From NCBI GenBank assembly GCA_913049565.1, contig CAJWZG010000007.1, positions 1 through 29,146 on the forward strand: DNA of 29,146 bases, in the 5' to 3' direction. The notes under the pieces are model-generated. The model had not been told where the DNA came from and did not search any database. It worked only from the letters and a program-made list of their open reading frames with translations. A program made the translations under genes and the position numbers. Shown here piece by piece: positions 7,930-15,877 of the stretch (positions are counted from its first letter, which is position 1; the number at the start of each line of letters is the position of its first letter). Source of the stretch: an uncultured Gammaproteobacteria bacterium. GTDB lineage: Bacteria > Pseudomonadota > Gammaproteobacteria > Pseudomonadales > Azotimanducaceae_A.

Positions 7930-8845
7930 CTGGCCTGACTGGCTAGACGATTGGCCGATCGAGCGAGCGCAGCAGCGCTTCAGTGGCGATCATCACGGTG
8001 ATTTCCTGCGTTGGCAGGCGGCTATTGAACGCATACCAGCTCTAAAACTGAGCAACTTAGATTTGACTAAGGACGCGGTAGGCGGCGAGATATCTGCCAG
8101 TCCAGAGCAGCTCGAAACGCTCGAGAGCTGCCTGAAAGAGCTGCACCCGTGGCGTAAAGGTCCGTTCCAAATCGGGTCAATATACATCGATACCGAATGG
8201 CGCTCGAACTACAAGTGGAGGCGCCTAGCGCCCGCCTTGGGCTCTGTTGCGAACAAAACTGTTCTCGACATCGGCGGAGGCAATGGTTACTTCGGCTGGC
8301 GTATGTTGGGAGCGGGGGCCAAGGCTGTGGTGAACATTGACCCTACATTGGTTTTTTGTATGCAGCATCGCGCGTTGCAGCGACTGTTCCATCACCCAAA
8401 CCATTGGGTGCTGCCGCTCGGCATCGAGGAGGTACCCAGCACTACTGCGTTTGATTGGGTACTCAGCATGGGTGTGCTGTATCACCGAAAAGATCCTCAA
8501 GAGCATATTCAGCAAATGTACGCCTTAACCGATCCCAATGGCCGGTGCGTGATGGAAACCTTGGTAGTCGACGCGAATCAGAGTTTGTATCCCGAGGGAC
8601 GCTATGCCCGCATGCGCAATATTGGCGTCGTACCTAACCTTGTTGATTTACGCCAGTGGATGCACAACGCAGGCTATCGAAATATTCAGCTCGTCGATGT
8701 GAGCCCGACAACGCATGATGAGCAGCGTACAACGCCTTGGATGCATTTCGAGTCGCTGGACAAGGCACTGGACCCAGCGAATAAAGCCTTAACAGTCGAG
8801 GGCTTACCCGCTCCTCTGCGCGCAATGCTAATTGCCGAACGTTAG
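7913..8845 (+). CDS. cmoB: tRNA U34 carboxymethyltransferase CmoB
   Basis: A 310-residue protein that transfers the carboxymethyl group of carboxy-SAM to 5-hydroxyuridine at the wobble position of six tRNAs, giving cmo5U and allowing decoding of G- and U-ending codons. Seen here: the N-terminal tRNA-binding part with YIDTEWRSNYKWRR at residues 91-104, the cofactor loop VLDIGGGNGYFGWRM at 117-131, and the SMGVLYHRKDP segment typical of CmoB. E. coli CmoB is 323 residues. It starts with an ATG inside the end of cmoA. The enzyme making the hydroxyuridine substrate (TrhO/TrhP) is not in the window. Confidence 0.96.
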   Translation: MTRASNWPDWLDDWPIERAQQRFSGDHHGDFLRWQAAIERIPALKLSNLDLTKDAVGGEISASPEQLETLESCLKELHPWRKGPFQIGSIYIDTEWRSNYKWRRLAPALGSVANKTVLDIGGGNGYFGWRMLGAGAKAVVNIDPTLVFCMQHRALQRLFHHPNHWVLPLGIEEVPSTTAFDWVLSMGVLYHRKDPQEHIQQMYALTDPNGRCVMETLVVDANQSLYPEGRYARMRNIGVVPNLVDLRQWMHNAGYRNIQLVDVSPTTHDEQRTTPWMHFESLDKALDPANKALTVEGLPAPLRAMLIAER

Positions 8846-8905
8846 GAGTCTAGCCCCAAAATCTCCTTGGTCTATACTGATATTTTTTTCGTTGCGGAAA
8901 AAACC

Positions 8906-9280
8906 ATGCTTGGCATACCCACCTTAGAATTTCGTTTTCGCGGCAAATCTCGTTTGCTACTCGACATGTACTACTGCTTTATTGAACAAGGCAGCCCGGC
9001 ACTGCATCCAACCCAAATCGCCAAACAGACAGGCATCAGCTTTGCTGAGGTTGCTAGACGCCTCGAGGCCACGCCTGAGTTGTTCGTAAAATTACCCACA
9101 CGAGCAGGGGATGTTACCCGCTATCGAATTACATCCAGTACCTCAGCGCGTAGCCCTGAAGAGGTGGAAGCACTGGTGCAGCAACATGTCCAGCGGGAAT
9201 CATTACTCTTCTACGCCGTTGGAACGATGGTATTTTTAACCCTAATCATTGTGGTGCTCACCATTGCGCCAAATGTCTAA
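8906..9280 (+). CDS. Small unknown protein: winged-helix-like domain with C-terminal membrane anchor
   Basis: 124 residues, family not recognised. Residues 12-75 read like a small helix-turn-helix or winged helix: a helix (KSRLLLDMYYCFIEQG), a second helix at THPTQ-like positions (PTQIAKQTG) and a recognition-like helix (SFAEVARRLEATPELF), then a strand pair ending VTRYRITS. Residues 99-121 form one clear membrane helix at the very C-terminus, so the soluble domain would face the cytoplasm in a tail-anchored manner. The ATG at 8906 is taken because the sequence before it is uncharacteristic, although the ribosome site (CGGAA) is modest. It sits 60 nt after cmoB and 16 nt before the acyl-CoA dehydrogenase, probably in the same transcript. 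Function unknown; a membrane-tethered regulator is only a guess. Confidence 0.7.
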   Translation: MLGIPTLEFRFRGKSRLLLDMYYCFIEQGSPALHPTQIAKQTGISFAEVARRLEATPELFVKLPTRAGDVTRYRITSSTSARSPEEVEALVQQHVQRESLLFYAVGTMVFLTLIIVVLTIAPNV

Positions 9281-9296
9281 GATTTAAGGAGCGATC

Positions 9297-10403
9297 ATGC
9301 CCGAACAACTGAGTCCTGAACTGATCAAACTCCGCGATGACTGCGAGGCCTTTGCTAACGATCAGATGTTGCCGCTGGCTGACATCGCCGGGGATCAGGC
9401 GGCAATCAAGATTCGCGAAGCCTCGAAAAAAGCTGGGTTATTCGCTCTGACTCAGCCGGGAAGCGACATCAGCCGAAACAGTAGACAACTGGCCCTTTGT
9501 GTTGCTCGTGAGACGTTGGCTGCTGCGAATCCGCCCGCGTTGGACGCCGTATTCGGGCCAAGCCCCGGAGTGCTCGGCAGTGTGGGAGAGCCGCTGGCAT
9601 CAACGCATTTAAGCCCGCTACTGGCTGGCGAAAAACGCGGCAGCTTCGGCTTCACCGAACCCGATGATGCCGAACCAACCGCAGCAGTTATCGACGGCGA
9701 CCAACTGGTGGTCAACGGCCAAAAATCCTACGTAACCGGCGGTGCCGATGCGGACTTTATCAATACCCTAGTGCGCATTGAGAATCATGGGCCTTCCATG
9801 GTGGTCATCGACACCCGAACCGACGGCGTCATTTTAGACAAGCGATTCAACTCCTTGGACGGTAGCCATCACGCGGCATTCCGCTTTGACAAGGTGCGTG
9901 TACCTTTAGGTCACGTGATCGGCGAACCCGGCCAGGGCTTACCCAAGGCCATGCAACAAATTGGCGACGTGCGCTTGTTGTTTGCAGCACAGGCAAGTGG
10001 TTACCTGATCTGGGTGATCAATCTCTTGCAATCACACTTGCTCAGTTCGGATAAAAGTGGCGCCGCGAGAGGTGATAAAGACGTCGTGCGCTGGCAATAC
10101 GCAAACTTACGCATCAAAGCGTTCGCCGTGCGAAGTATGCTGTATCGCACGGCGCGCTTAGCCGATACTGGGGAAAACATCGTTAACGAGGGCATGGCGT
10201 GCAAGGTGTTTGCAACAGAGAGTATCGGTGAGGCAGTAGACACGGCGATTCAGTTAGTTGGCGGAGGCGCGCTGATCGACGATCACCCGCTGGCGATACT
10301 CTATAAAAAAGTTCGTGCGTGGCGCTTAGCCGAAGGCGCCAGCGACGTACTGCGTTTGAATATCGGACGAGGCATACTCGAACTTGGTAAGGGTAGAGTC
10401 TGA
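9297..10403 (+). CDS. Acyl-CoA dehydrogenase family protein
   Basis: A 368-residue flavoenzyme of the acyl-CoA dehydrogenase superfamily, which introduces a double bond alpha-beta to a CoA thioester and passes electrons to an electron-transfer flavoprotein. The middle beta domain shows GSFGFTEPDDAEP and LVVNGQKSYVTGGADAD, the FAD/substrate signature. The C-terminal helical domain ends with AEGASDVLRLNIGRG, where E346 sits at the position of the catalytic glutamate of medium-chain enzymes. The N-terminal helical domain is short. An AAGGAG ribosome site lies 5 nt before the ATG. It is isolated from other beta-oxidation genes, so its acyl substrate is unknown. Confidence 0.92.
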   Translation: MPEQLSPELIKLRDDCEAFANDQMLPLADIAGDQAAIKIREASKKAGLFALTQPGSDISRNSRQLALCVARETLAAANPPALDAVFGPSPGVLGSVGEPLASTHLSPLLAGEKRGSFGFTEPDDAEPTAAVIDGDQLVVNGQKSYVTGGADADFINTLVRIENHGPSMVVIDTRTDGVILDKRFNSLDGSHHAAFRFDKVRVPLGHVIGEPGQGLPKAMQQIGDVRLLFAAQASGYLIWVINLLQSHLLSSDKSGAARGDKDVVRWQYANLRIKAFAVRSMLYRTARLADTGENIVNEGMACKVFATESIGEAVDTAIQLVGGGALIDDHPLAILYKKVRAWRLAEGASDVLRLNIGRGILELGKGRV

Positions 10404-10460
10404 CCACCCGCATTGATGTACCCTTGCTGCAACCAAATACCATAGCCTCAGAGAATCTTG

Positions 10461-10778
10461 ATGAAACAGACCACCAGATGGATGACTGCACTTTTGCTTT
10501 GCTTATGCCTGACTGGCTGCACTTATGTTTCCCTCAGCGAGGAAGGAAGTGGGGTTGCGCAGAGTTCGGCGCAAGATGTTAGGAGCTGCACCTTGGTTGG
10601 CGACGTGGCCAGCCAGACAAAGAACAAAGTTCTGGTAGATCGCTCTTCCGACAAAGTAAAAGAGGAGCTGATCGTGTTGGCACGCAACCGCGCTGCTGAC
10701 CTGGGTGCCACAGATCTGGTGCAAACCGGAAAGGTCAGCAAGGGTACAGCCAGCTTCAAAGCCTATCGCTGCGATTAA
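10461..10778 (+). CDS. DUF4156 lipoprotein
   Basis: A 105-residue predicted lipoprotein. The N-terminus is a lipoprotein signal peptide with lipobox LTGC at about residues 17-20, so the mature protein starts at that cysteine and is lipid-anchored. The remainder matches the DUF4156 pattern: a cysteine in RSCTLVGDV, then VKEELIVLARNRAADLGATD and a final FKAYRC. Function is unknown for the family; the two mature cysteines probably form a disulphide. The ATG at 10461 is used, although a TTG lies directly before it. The residue after the lipid-modified cysteine is T, not D, which favours outer-membrane sorting by the usual +2 rule. It ends 8 nt before the convergent Smr-domain gene. Confidence 0.85.
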   Translation: MKQTTRWMTALLLCLCLTGCTYVSLSEEGSGVAQSSAQDVRSCTLVGDVASQTKNKVLVDRSSDKVKEELIVLARNRAADLGATDLVQTGKVSKGTASFKAYRCD

Positions 10779-10786
10779 GATGCGCC

Positions 10787-11446
10787 CTACGGCGTGTCGC
10801 TTTTCTGCCCGAATCGCTCGCGATTTTCCTCGCGACTAGCGGCCGATTTCTTGACCAACGCGTAAACAGCGCCTGTACCGCCTCGGTGCCTCTGCGCCGA
10901 GCAAAAAGCCAGTACCAAGGGATGTTGAGTTAACCAATGCGCAACGTAGCTTTTGAGCCTTGCAGGGGTTGCACTGCGCACTCCCTTGCCGTGGCTTATC
11001 AACACACATCGCCAGTTATTGTCGTGGGCTTTATTTAGCAGTTGGTACAGGTCGCTTCGAGCCTCCTTTACTGTGCGTTGGTGCAAGTCAAGTTCTCGGG
11101 CAATCTCGTAGCCACCTTTGCGCAGTTTGTCGAACACTGCTAGCTGTATCCCGTCCTGACGCCATTCCAGCACTTCAAGCGGATCTAGAGATTCCACCTC
11201 TCCCAAAGTCAGAAAGTTAGCTTCATCCTCCTCGGCTTGAAACTCTTCCGCCGCTCGACGCCGAGCCTCAAGGCCATCGCTGGCAACGCGACTTTGTGAG
11301 GTGACAGTCTGCCGACGCTGGTTGAGTGGCTGAACATCCTGCATGGCCGAGGCGAAGTCTTCAAACTGAGCGTCTGATTCTCTATCGGATACTCCGTCCC
11401 CCGTTCTCTGATCATTTTCCGATTCGTCATGCATGACCGCCCCCAT
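10787..11446 (-). CDS. Smr-domain protein (SmrA-like)
   Basis: A 219-residue protein with a C-terminal Smr (small MutS-related) domain, a nuclease/nicking or nucleic-acid-binding fold. The markers are LDLHQRTVKEAR (about residues 119-130), ISHGKG (150-155) and CSAQRHRGGTGAVYALV (182-198), the standard three Smr motifs. The N-terminal 85 residues are acidic and low-complexity, likely disordered. E. coli SmrA and SmrB have the same layout and similar length; SmrB cleaves mRNA at collided ribosomes, but I cannot tell whether this protein does. Start uncertain: ATG at 11446, ATG at 11434 or TTG at 11464 all fit. It follows the PhyH gene by 32 nt on the same strand. Confidence 0.9.
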   Translation of the reverse strand: MGAVMHDESENDQRTGDGVSDRESDAQFEDFASAMQDVQPLNQRRQTVTSQSRVASDGLEARRRAAEEFQAEEDEANFLTLGEVESLDPLEVLEWRQDGIQLAVFDKLRKGGYEIARELDLHQRTVKEARSDLYQLLNKAHDNNWRCVLISHGKGVRSATPARLKSYVAHWLTQHPLVLAFCSAQRHRGGTGAVYALVKKSAASREENRERFGQKSDTP

Positions 11447-11478
11447 TTTATTCTTATGCCGCAATATGCCGTCCGTGT

Positions 11479-12261
11479 TCAGCTGGTCGTTGTTGTTCCC
11501 ACGTCAATGCTTGGGAATCGATCCGAACGCGTTCCTACCCGAGCAAGGTTGTCCTGACCATGGTAGGTAAACACCGCCGAAAGCTTGACCGAATCCGTTT
11601 GGTTCTGCCCGGCTGCATGCAATAAGCGGCAATGAAACAAAAGTACATCCCCGGCGTTTAGCTCTACGACCTGTGCTTGCGCTATAAGACTCTGATTTTC
11701 ACCCAGTTCAGGGCGCAAAAACAAATCGGCATCGAGCCGCTGGGCTTCAAAATCCAATAAGTGGCTACCCGGTATGACAGACAGGGCACCGTTGGCTCTC
11801 GACTCTCTTCCCAAGGCAAACCATGCTGAAACCAGCTCCGGGCGTTCGTAAGACCAATACCTCACATCTTGATGCCATAAAGTCGCACTACTGAAACCCG
11901 GGTGTTTGGTCATGACACAGTTATGGTGACACTGGGATAGATGCACTGATCCATTTAACAATTGGTGCAACACCGCGACAACCTCTGGTTGTATCGCTAA
12001 CGCCTTCAGCGCCTCGGAACGCGTGTAGGCATGTAACAGTCGCCTGGGCGTCTTGCCACCCGGGGCGGAGCGATCGTCAGGTGCACCGGGATACCCTACA
12101 TCTGCTTCAAACTCAGCCGGCCCGACCAGAGGGTCGATGTTGTCCATAATCTGCTCGACAAGCTCAGTTCTAACGCGCTTGTCTATGACGTTTCGCAGCA
12201 CAACAAACCCTTGCTGAGCAAAGATTGCCAGTTGGTCAGAACCTTTAGGATCGGGTGTCAC
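11479..12261 (-). CDS. Phytanoyl-CoA dioxygenase (PhyH) family protein
   Basis: A 260-residue Fe(II)/2-oxoglutarate dioxygenase. The iron facial triad reads H130 and D132 in LWHQDVRYW and H215 in CRLLHAAGQN, with the double-stranded beta-helix segment GALSVIPGSHLLDF between them. Members hydroxylate CoA thioesters, lipids or small secondary metabolites using O2 and 2-oxoglutarate. About 11 residues after the distal histidine, where the family usually has an arginine that holds 2-oxoglutarate, this protein has K226 (SVKLSAVF). The start is a GTG, 13 nt after the upstream 88-residue gene, so the two are probably cotranscribed. Substrate unknown. Confidence 0.9.
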   Translation of the reverse strand: MTPDPKGSDQLAIFAQQGFVVLRNVIDKRVRTELVEQIMDNIDPLVGPAEFEADVGYPGAPDDRSAPGGKTPRRLLHAYTRSEALKALAIQPEVVAVLHQLLNGSVHLSQCHHNCVMTKHPGFSSATLWHQDVRYWSYERPELVSAWFALGRESRANGALSVIPGSHLLDFEAQRLDADLFLRPELGENQSLIAQAQVVELNAGDVLLFHCRLLHAAGQNQTDSVKLSAVFTYHGQDNLARVGTRSDRFPSIDVGTTTTS

Positions 12262-12274
12262 GGCGCATCCAATA

Positions 12275-12541
12275 TTAATGGGATGTTAGGGTTTGCTGCA
12301 GCAACGGGTCACCATTCACCGTGATCTTCAGCTCACCACTATCGGCCCAATATCTCGCTTCGATGTAATGATGCTCTTCCCACTCAAGTTCAACATTGGT
12401 CCAGACATATTGCGGTTGCTTATCTGACGCGTCACGTCGTTTGCGCAAGCACCCGTCAAGCCACAGCTCGATAGCGCCGTCATCAGTTAGCATGAATTCA
12501 AAGGTTTTGTGTCGGTGTTGGAAGGTCAACGTCTGGGACAC
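12275..12541 (-). CDS. Conserved-looking small protein of unknown function (88 aa)
   Basis: Not recognised as a named family. The 88 residues are soluble with no signal peptide or membrane helix and read like a run of beta-strands: FEFMLTDDGAIELWLDG, YVWTNVELEWEEHHYIEAR and ELKITVNGDPLLQQ. Aromatic residues, acidic residues and alternating hydrophobics suggest a small beta-sandwich or jelly-roll. The start is GTG with an AGGAG ribosome site 6 nt upstream, which supports real translation. It is the first gene of the minus-strand set and lies 13 nt before the PhyH dioxygenase, so the two are likely coexpressed. Confidence 0.75.
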   Translation of the reverse strand: MSQTLTFQHRHKTFEFMLTDDGAIELWLDGCLRKRRDASDKQPQYVWTNVELEWEEHHYIEARYWADSGELKITVNGDPLLQQTLTSH

Positions 12542-12599
12542 GGCTGGCTCCTACTATTTTCCATTCCGATAGCATAGCAGTGCCACCTGTCCTATCTGC

Positions 12600-12613
12600 G
12601 TGATTTTTCTCAC
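12600..12613. promoter_or_regulatory. CRP/FNR-type palindrome in the divergent gap before the APC permease
   Basis: GTGA-N6-TCAC, the core of the CRP consensus TGTGA-N6-TCACA, with 4 of 5 bases matching in each extended half-site. Its centre lies about 64 nt before the permease ATG and about 65 nt before the GTG of the divergent gene. Seen in sequence only; the regulator is inferred. Confidence 0.35.
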
Positions 12614-12670
12614 CCACTTTGGTCCGCTAATCCGTAGTATCGGTGATGAAATCCATCAGCGAGATCGACC

Positions 12671-14071
12671 ATGTCTGAATCAACGCCGCATCCAACGAAG
12701 CTTGCAAAGGTTCTGAAATCCCGCGAGGTGATAGCACTGGCCTTCGGTGCAATGATAGGTTGGAGCTGGGTGCTGATGACGGGAACTTGGCTAACTGATG
12801 CAGGTACCGTCGGCACGCTCATCGCTTTCACAGTAGGCGGCCTGGCGGTAGCGCTTATTGGTTTAACCTATAGCGAGCTGGCATCGGCAATGCCCAAGGC
12901 AGGAGGCGAGCATATTTATACGTTGCGCGCCTTAGGGCCGCGATGGTCCTTCGCTTGCACTTGGGCATTACTGTTTTCGTACGTCAATGTCTGCTTATTC
13001 GAGGCTATTGCTCTGCCCACTGCTGTCGAGTACCTGTTCCCGAGTATTCGCATGGGTAAGTTATGGACTTTTCTCGAAAGCGATGTCGATTTGGGTTTCG
13101 TACTTGTCGGCTCAGGCGCGGCAGCCCTCGTCACTTGGATTAATGTCATAGGCATTCGCACAGTTGCCGTGCTGCAATCTATTGTTACCGCCGTTATTTT
13201 AGTCTCTGGCCTGCTCCTTATTTCGGGCGCCATCGTGTTTGGCGAAATCGACAACGCCAAACCGTTCATCGCCGAACCTTCAACGGGCATCATTGCCGTT
13301 CTGATAATGGTGCCAGCGCTACTGGTAGGCTTTGATGTGATCCCGCAATCAGCGGAAGAGATCGACTTACCTCCCAACACGATTGGCCGCCTTTTAGTGA
13401 TATCTGTGGCCTGCGCAGTGATCTGGTATGTGCTCGTCGCCTTTGCTGTCGGCCTAGGTTTGAACGCGCCATCTCGAGCTGCCAGTGGCATGCCTACCGC
13501 CGACGCTGCGTCAGCACTTTGGCAGCAACCCTGGGCAGGCACACTATTAGTGTTGGGTGGTATCGGCGGCATTATGACCAGCTGGAATGCCTTCGTCGTT
13601 GGCGGTTCGCGAGTCTTGTATGCCTTAGCGAAGTCAGGGCATGTACCATCCGCATTTGCTCGTCTGCACCCAACCTATAAAACACCTTACGTCGGAATCT
13701 TGGCAATTGGCTTACTGAGTATGATCGCCCCTTTCTTTGGTCGAACGGTTTTAGTTTGGCTCATCAACAGCGGCAGCTTTGCAACCACGGTAGCGTTTCT
13801 CTTCGTCGCCATTTCGTTTCTCGTGCTGCGACGCACTGAACCCGATATGCCTCGACCGTTCAAAGTTAGCCACCCTCGCTTAGTTGGTTATAGTGCCGTG
13901 GTCTTGTCGTTTGGCTTGTTAAATGCCTTCCTGCCATGGAGCGATAGCTCGCTGCAGTGGCCTCAGGAATGGCTGACTATCGTGGCCTGGACCTGCCTTG
14001 GACTGGTACTGCTCGCTCGCTATGAAATAAACGCAAGTCAGCGCCGAAACAGCCACCCGCTCACCGACTAA
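12671..14071 (+). CDS. APC family permease (amino acid/polyamine transporter)
   Basis: A 466-residue inner-membrane protein with about twelve helices. The first helix contains ALAFGAMIGWSW, the unwound GxG-like region that binds substrate in the APC superfamily, and GLTYSELASAMPKAGGEHIY follows in helices 2-3, the most conserved APC stretch. Helix 6 region VGFDVIPQSAEEIDLP and the helix 8 region MTSWNAFVVGGSRVLYALAKSG also fit. Members import amino acids, amines or related compounds by cation symport or exchange; specificity cannot be read. The ATG has a GAG ribosome site. It is monocistronic, divergent from the PhyH set, and its promoter region carries the CRP-like site. Confidence 0.92.
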   Translation: MSESTPHPTKLAKVLKSREVIALAFGAMIGWSWVLMTGTWLTDAGTVGTLIAFTVGGLAVALIGLTYSELASAMPKAGGEHIYTLRALGPRWSFACTWALLFSYVNVCLFEAIALPTAVEYLFPSIRMGKLWTFLESDVDLGFVLVGSGAAALVTWINVIGIRTVAVLQSIVTAVILVSGLLLISGAIVFGEIDNAKPFIAEPSTGIIAVLIMVPALLVGFDVIPQSAEEIDLPPNTIGRLLVISVACAVIWYVLVAFAVGLGLNAPSRAASGMPTADAASALWQQPWAGTLLVLGGIGGIMTSWNAFVVGGSRVLYALAKSGHVPSAFARLHPTYKTPYVGILAIGLLSMIAPFFGRTVLVWLINSGSFATTVAFLFVAISFLVLRRTEPDMPRPFKVSHPRLVGYSAVVLSFGLLNAFLPWSDSSLQWPQEWLTIVAWTCLGLVLLARYEINASQRRNSHPLTD

Positions 14072-14092
14072 TCAGAGCACCAGTCGCGACTT

Positions 14093-14632
14093 TTAGGTCA
14101 ACTCCAGCACCATGAAGGTATTGCTGCGTTCATAGCGCTCGTCTTTCGCTGCGGGCTGTTCGATAAACCCGGCGCCCCGATAGACGGCCATCGCCGGCGA
14201 AAGAATGTTGTTGGTAGACAAAACCACTTGCGCCGCGCCAAAGTTTTTAGCGTACTCGATGGCATGCGCGAGCAATTGCTTGCCAAGCCCCTGGCCTTGC
14301 TGTTTTGGATCCACTGCCATTTTCGCCAATTCAAACCGCGACACCTCGCCTGCGTCATCATAAGCCTTAGGCACCATGGCGACTGTCCCCACTACTTCAG
14401 TCTCCATCAGTAGAAAGAAAATCTCACCGCCAGGCTCGACGGCGTAGGCTTCGGGGTAATCTAAGGCTGCACGGTCTTCCGCTTCGACACGAAAGTACTG
14501 CTCGATCCACTGATAATTCAACCGTGCAAAGTCTGCGGCGTACTCAGCGCTATAACCTATGATGCGGATAGTTCTCTTCCTCTGCTGAAGCGTTTGCTTT
14601 AGTGATTCGGCTGCGCTGATGCGCTGAGCCAC
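14093..14632 (-). CDS. GNAT family N-acetyltransferase
   Basis: A 179-residue acetyl-CoA-dependent acetyltransferase. The acetyl-CoA pyrophosphate-binding motif A is seen as LAKMAVDPKQQGQGLGKQL, with Q112-x-x-G115-x-G117 matching the Q/RxxGxG/A pattern. Motif B follows as VVLSTNNILSPAMAVYRGAGF. An N-terminal extension of about 20 residues precedes the first strand (TIRIIGY). The start is GTG; no other in-frame start fits before the domain. It overlaps the end of the upstream alpha/beta hydrolase gene by 34 nt, so translation is probably coupled. The acceptor substrate is unknown. Confidence 0.9.
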   Translation of the reverse strand: MAQRISAAESLKQTLQQRKRTIRIIGYSAEYAADFARLNYQWIEQYFRVEAEDRAALDYPEAYAVEPGGEIFFLLMETEVVGTVAMVPKAYDDAGEVSRFELAKMAVDPKQQGQGLGKQLLAHAIEYAKNFGAAQVVLSTNNILSPAMAVYRGAGFIEQPAAKDERYERSNTFMVLELT

Positions 14633-15699
14633 CGCAAAATTGCTGGGTTTTCCTCCTGGGGGTAGGTGTGCGACAAATTAGCAATTTCACGATACACCAC
14701 CTTTGCGCCCGCCGCGGTGAGAGCGCTATCGGCCTCTTGTGCAACGCTGACGGGGAACATCCAATCCAGTGCTCCATGCATCAGGTAGATCGGTAAACCC
14801 TGTACGCGTTCAGGATCCACGACCTCCATCAGCATTGGATGAAAAGATGCCGAGCAAGGCGCCAGATGGGAAAAAGGAGAATCTGCCTGCAGCCCACTGA
14901 CATAGCTGAAAGTGCCTCCATCGGACATACCCGTCAGCAAAATACGATCCGGATCAATGGTCCAGTGCTCCTTCGCATAGGCCACGAGCGCATGTAAACG
15001 CTGACTATCGTTCTCAGGATTCATCAGCGACCACGTCCGCTCCGTCGATGTTGGCGCAATCAAGATACAGGGATCAGATCGCACTGCACGCAGCCAAGAC
15101 CACAAAAACTGTCGCCCGTGGCCGCTCCCCCCGTGAAGTGCCACCACTAAGGGCAATGCTTCGCCCTGACAGTACTCGGGCACATATACCGAGAAACCGC
15201 CACGCTGGTCCGATGCATTTTCCGCATGCATAACACCCACATTGGGCTGCTGCGGATCTACCTGCATGAGTTTTTGTTGCAGTTCTTCGTCATCGCGCGC
15301 ATCGGCTTCGAGATAAAAACGATTCACTGGCGGTAACATAGCGGCTAGAGGATAAGCTGCGGCATAGGCTTGGGTCGCTAGGCCCATCGCTCGATACGCG
15401 GCCATGGGGGGTTCGGCTTCCTCCAGAGCTGAGTCGAAGCCGTCAAAGGCCCGCAGTGCCAACGTAGTCGCCATGTTTGCGTGCAGGGTGAAGGCCTCCA
15501 GATGCTCGGGCCACTGTGCTTGAGTAAAGATTTGCCGACCCTCCTCGAGGGGTTCGCGATATTGGACAATCGCTTCCACAACTTCCTGCAAGGCGGGTGG
15601 ATGCATCAGCCTGCCTGCCTGATTTAACGCGTCTAGTGCATGTAGCAGCGGCAAAATCAGTGCGGTGGTTGCTTCCAACAGTTGGTCTGTATCTGTCAA
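14599..15699 (-). CDS. Alpha/beta hydrolase with extra N-terminal helical domain (esterase-like)
   Basis: A 366-residue protein. Residues 165-360 are an alpha/beta hydrolase of the feruloyl esterase/polyhydroxybutyrate depolymerase type: oxyanion region LVVALHGGSGHG, nucleophile elbow GMSDGG with S259, D312 in HGALDWMFP and H344 in LSHTYP form the likely triad. Residues 1-150 are a helical, acidic domain without a family I recognise. No signal peptide, so cytoplasmic. The start is a TTG; the nearest alternatives are a TTG at residue 8 or an ATG at residue 32. It is cotranscribed with the GNAT gene. Substrate unknown. Confidence 0.88.
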   Translation of the reverse strand: MTDTDQLLEATTALILPLLHALDALNQAGRLMHPPALQEVVEAIVQYREPLEEGRQIFTQAQWPEHLEAFTLHANMATTLALRAFDGFDSALEEAEPPMAAYRAMGLATQAYAAAYPLAAMLPPVNRFYLEADARDDEELQQKLMQVDPQQPNVGVMHAENASDQRGGFSVYVPEYCQGEALPLVVALHGGSGHGRQFLWSWLRAVRSDPCILIAPTSTERTWSLMNPENDSQRLHALVAYAKEHWTIDPDRILLTGMSDGGTFSYVSGLQADSPFSHLAPCSASFHPMLMEVVDPERVQGLPIYLMHGALDWMFPVSVAQEADSALTAAGAKVVYREIANLSHTYPQEENPAILRWLSASAQPNH

Positions 15700-15831
15700 G
15701 GCGGTATCTCTTTCTTTTCCCCAAGTTTACAACGCCGGCATATACCGACAAGCGGTGAATCAGCTTCGTTTTCTTGCTGAGATAGCACCAATCTTCACAG
15801 ACTCTGCACGCATTTGATCGCATGCTCGACT

Positions 15832-15859
15832 TTGACAAGCGTCCACAGCGCAATCAATT
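15832..15859 (+). promoter_or_regulatory. Possible sigma-70 promoter of the norQ/norD-like operon
   Basis: A consensus -35 box TTGACA (15832-15837) is followed after 16 nt by TCAATT, a weak -10. The start codon is at 15878, so the leader would be very short. The -35 match is exact, but the -10 is poor. Confidence 0.3.
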
Positions 15860-15877
15860 GTTTTCATTAGGCCGAAT

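Noticed and set aside
15443..15853. 136-residue minus-strand frame covering the hydrolase start and the norQ leader
   Set aside because: It is out of frame with the hydrolase gene over most of its length and has no family features.
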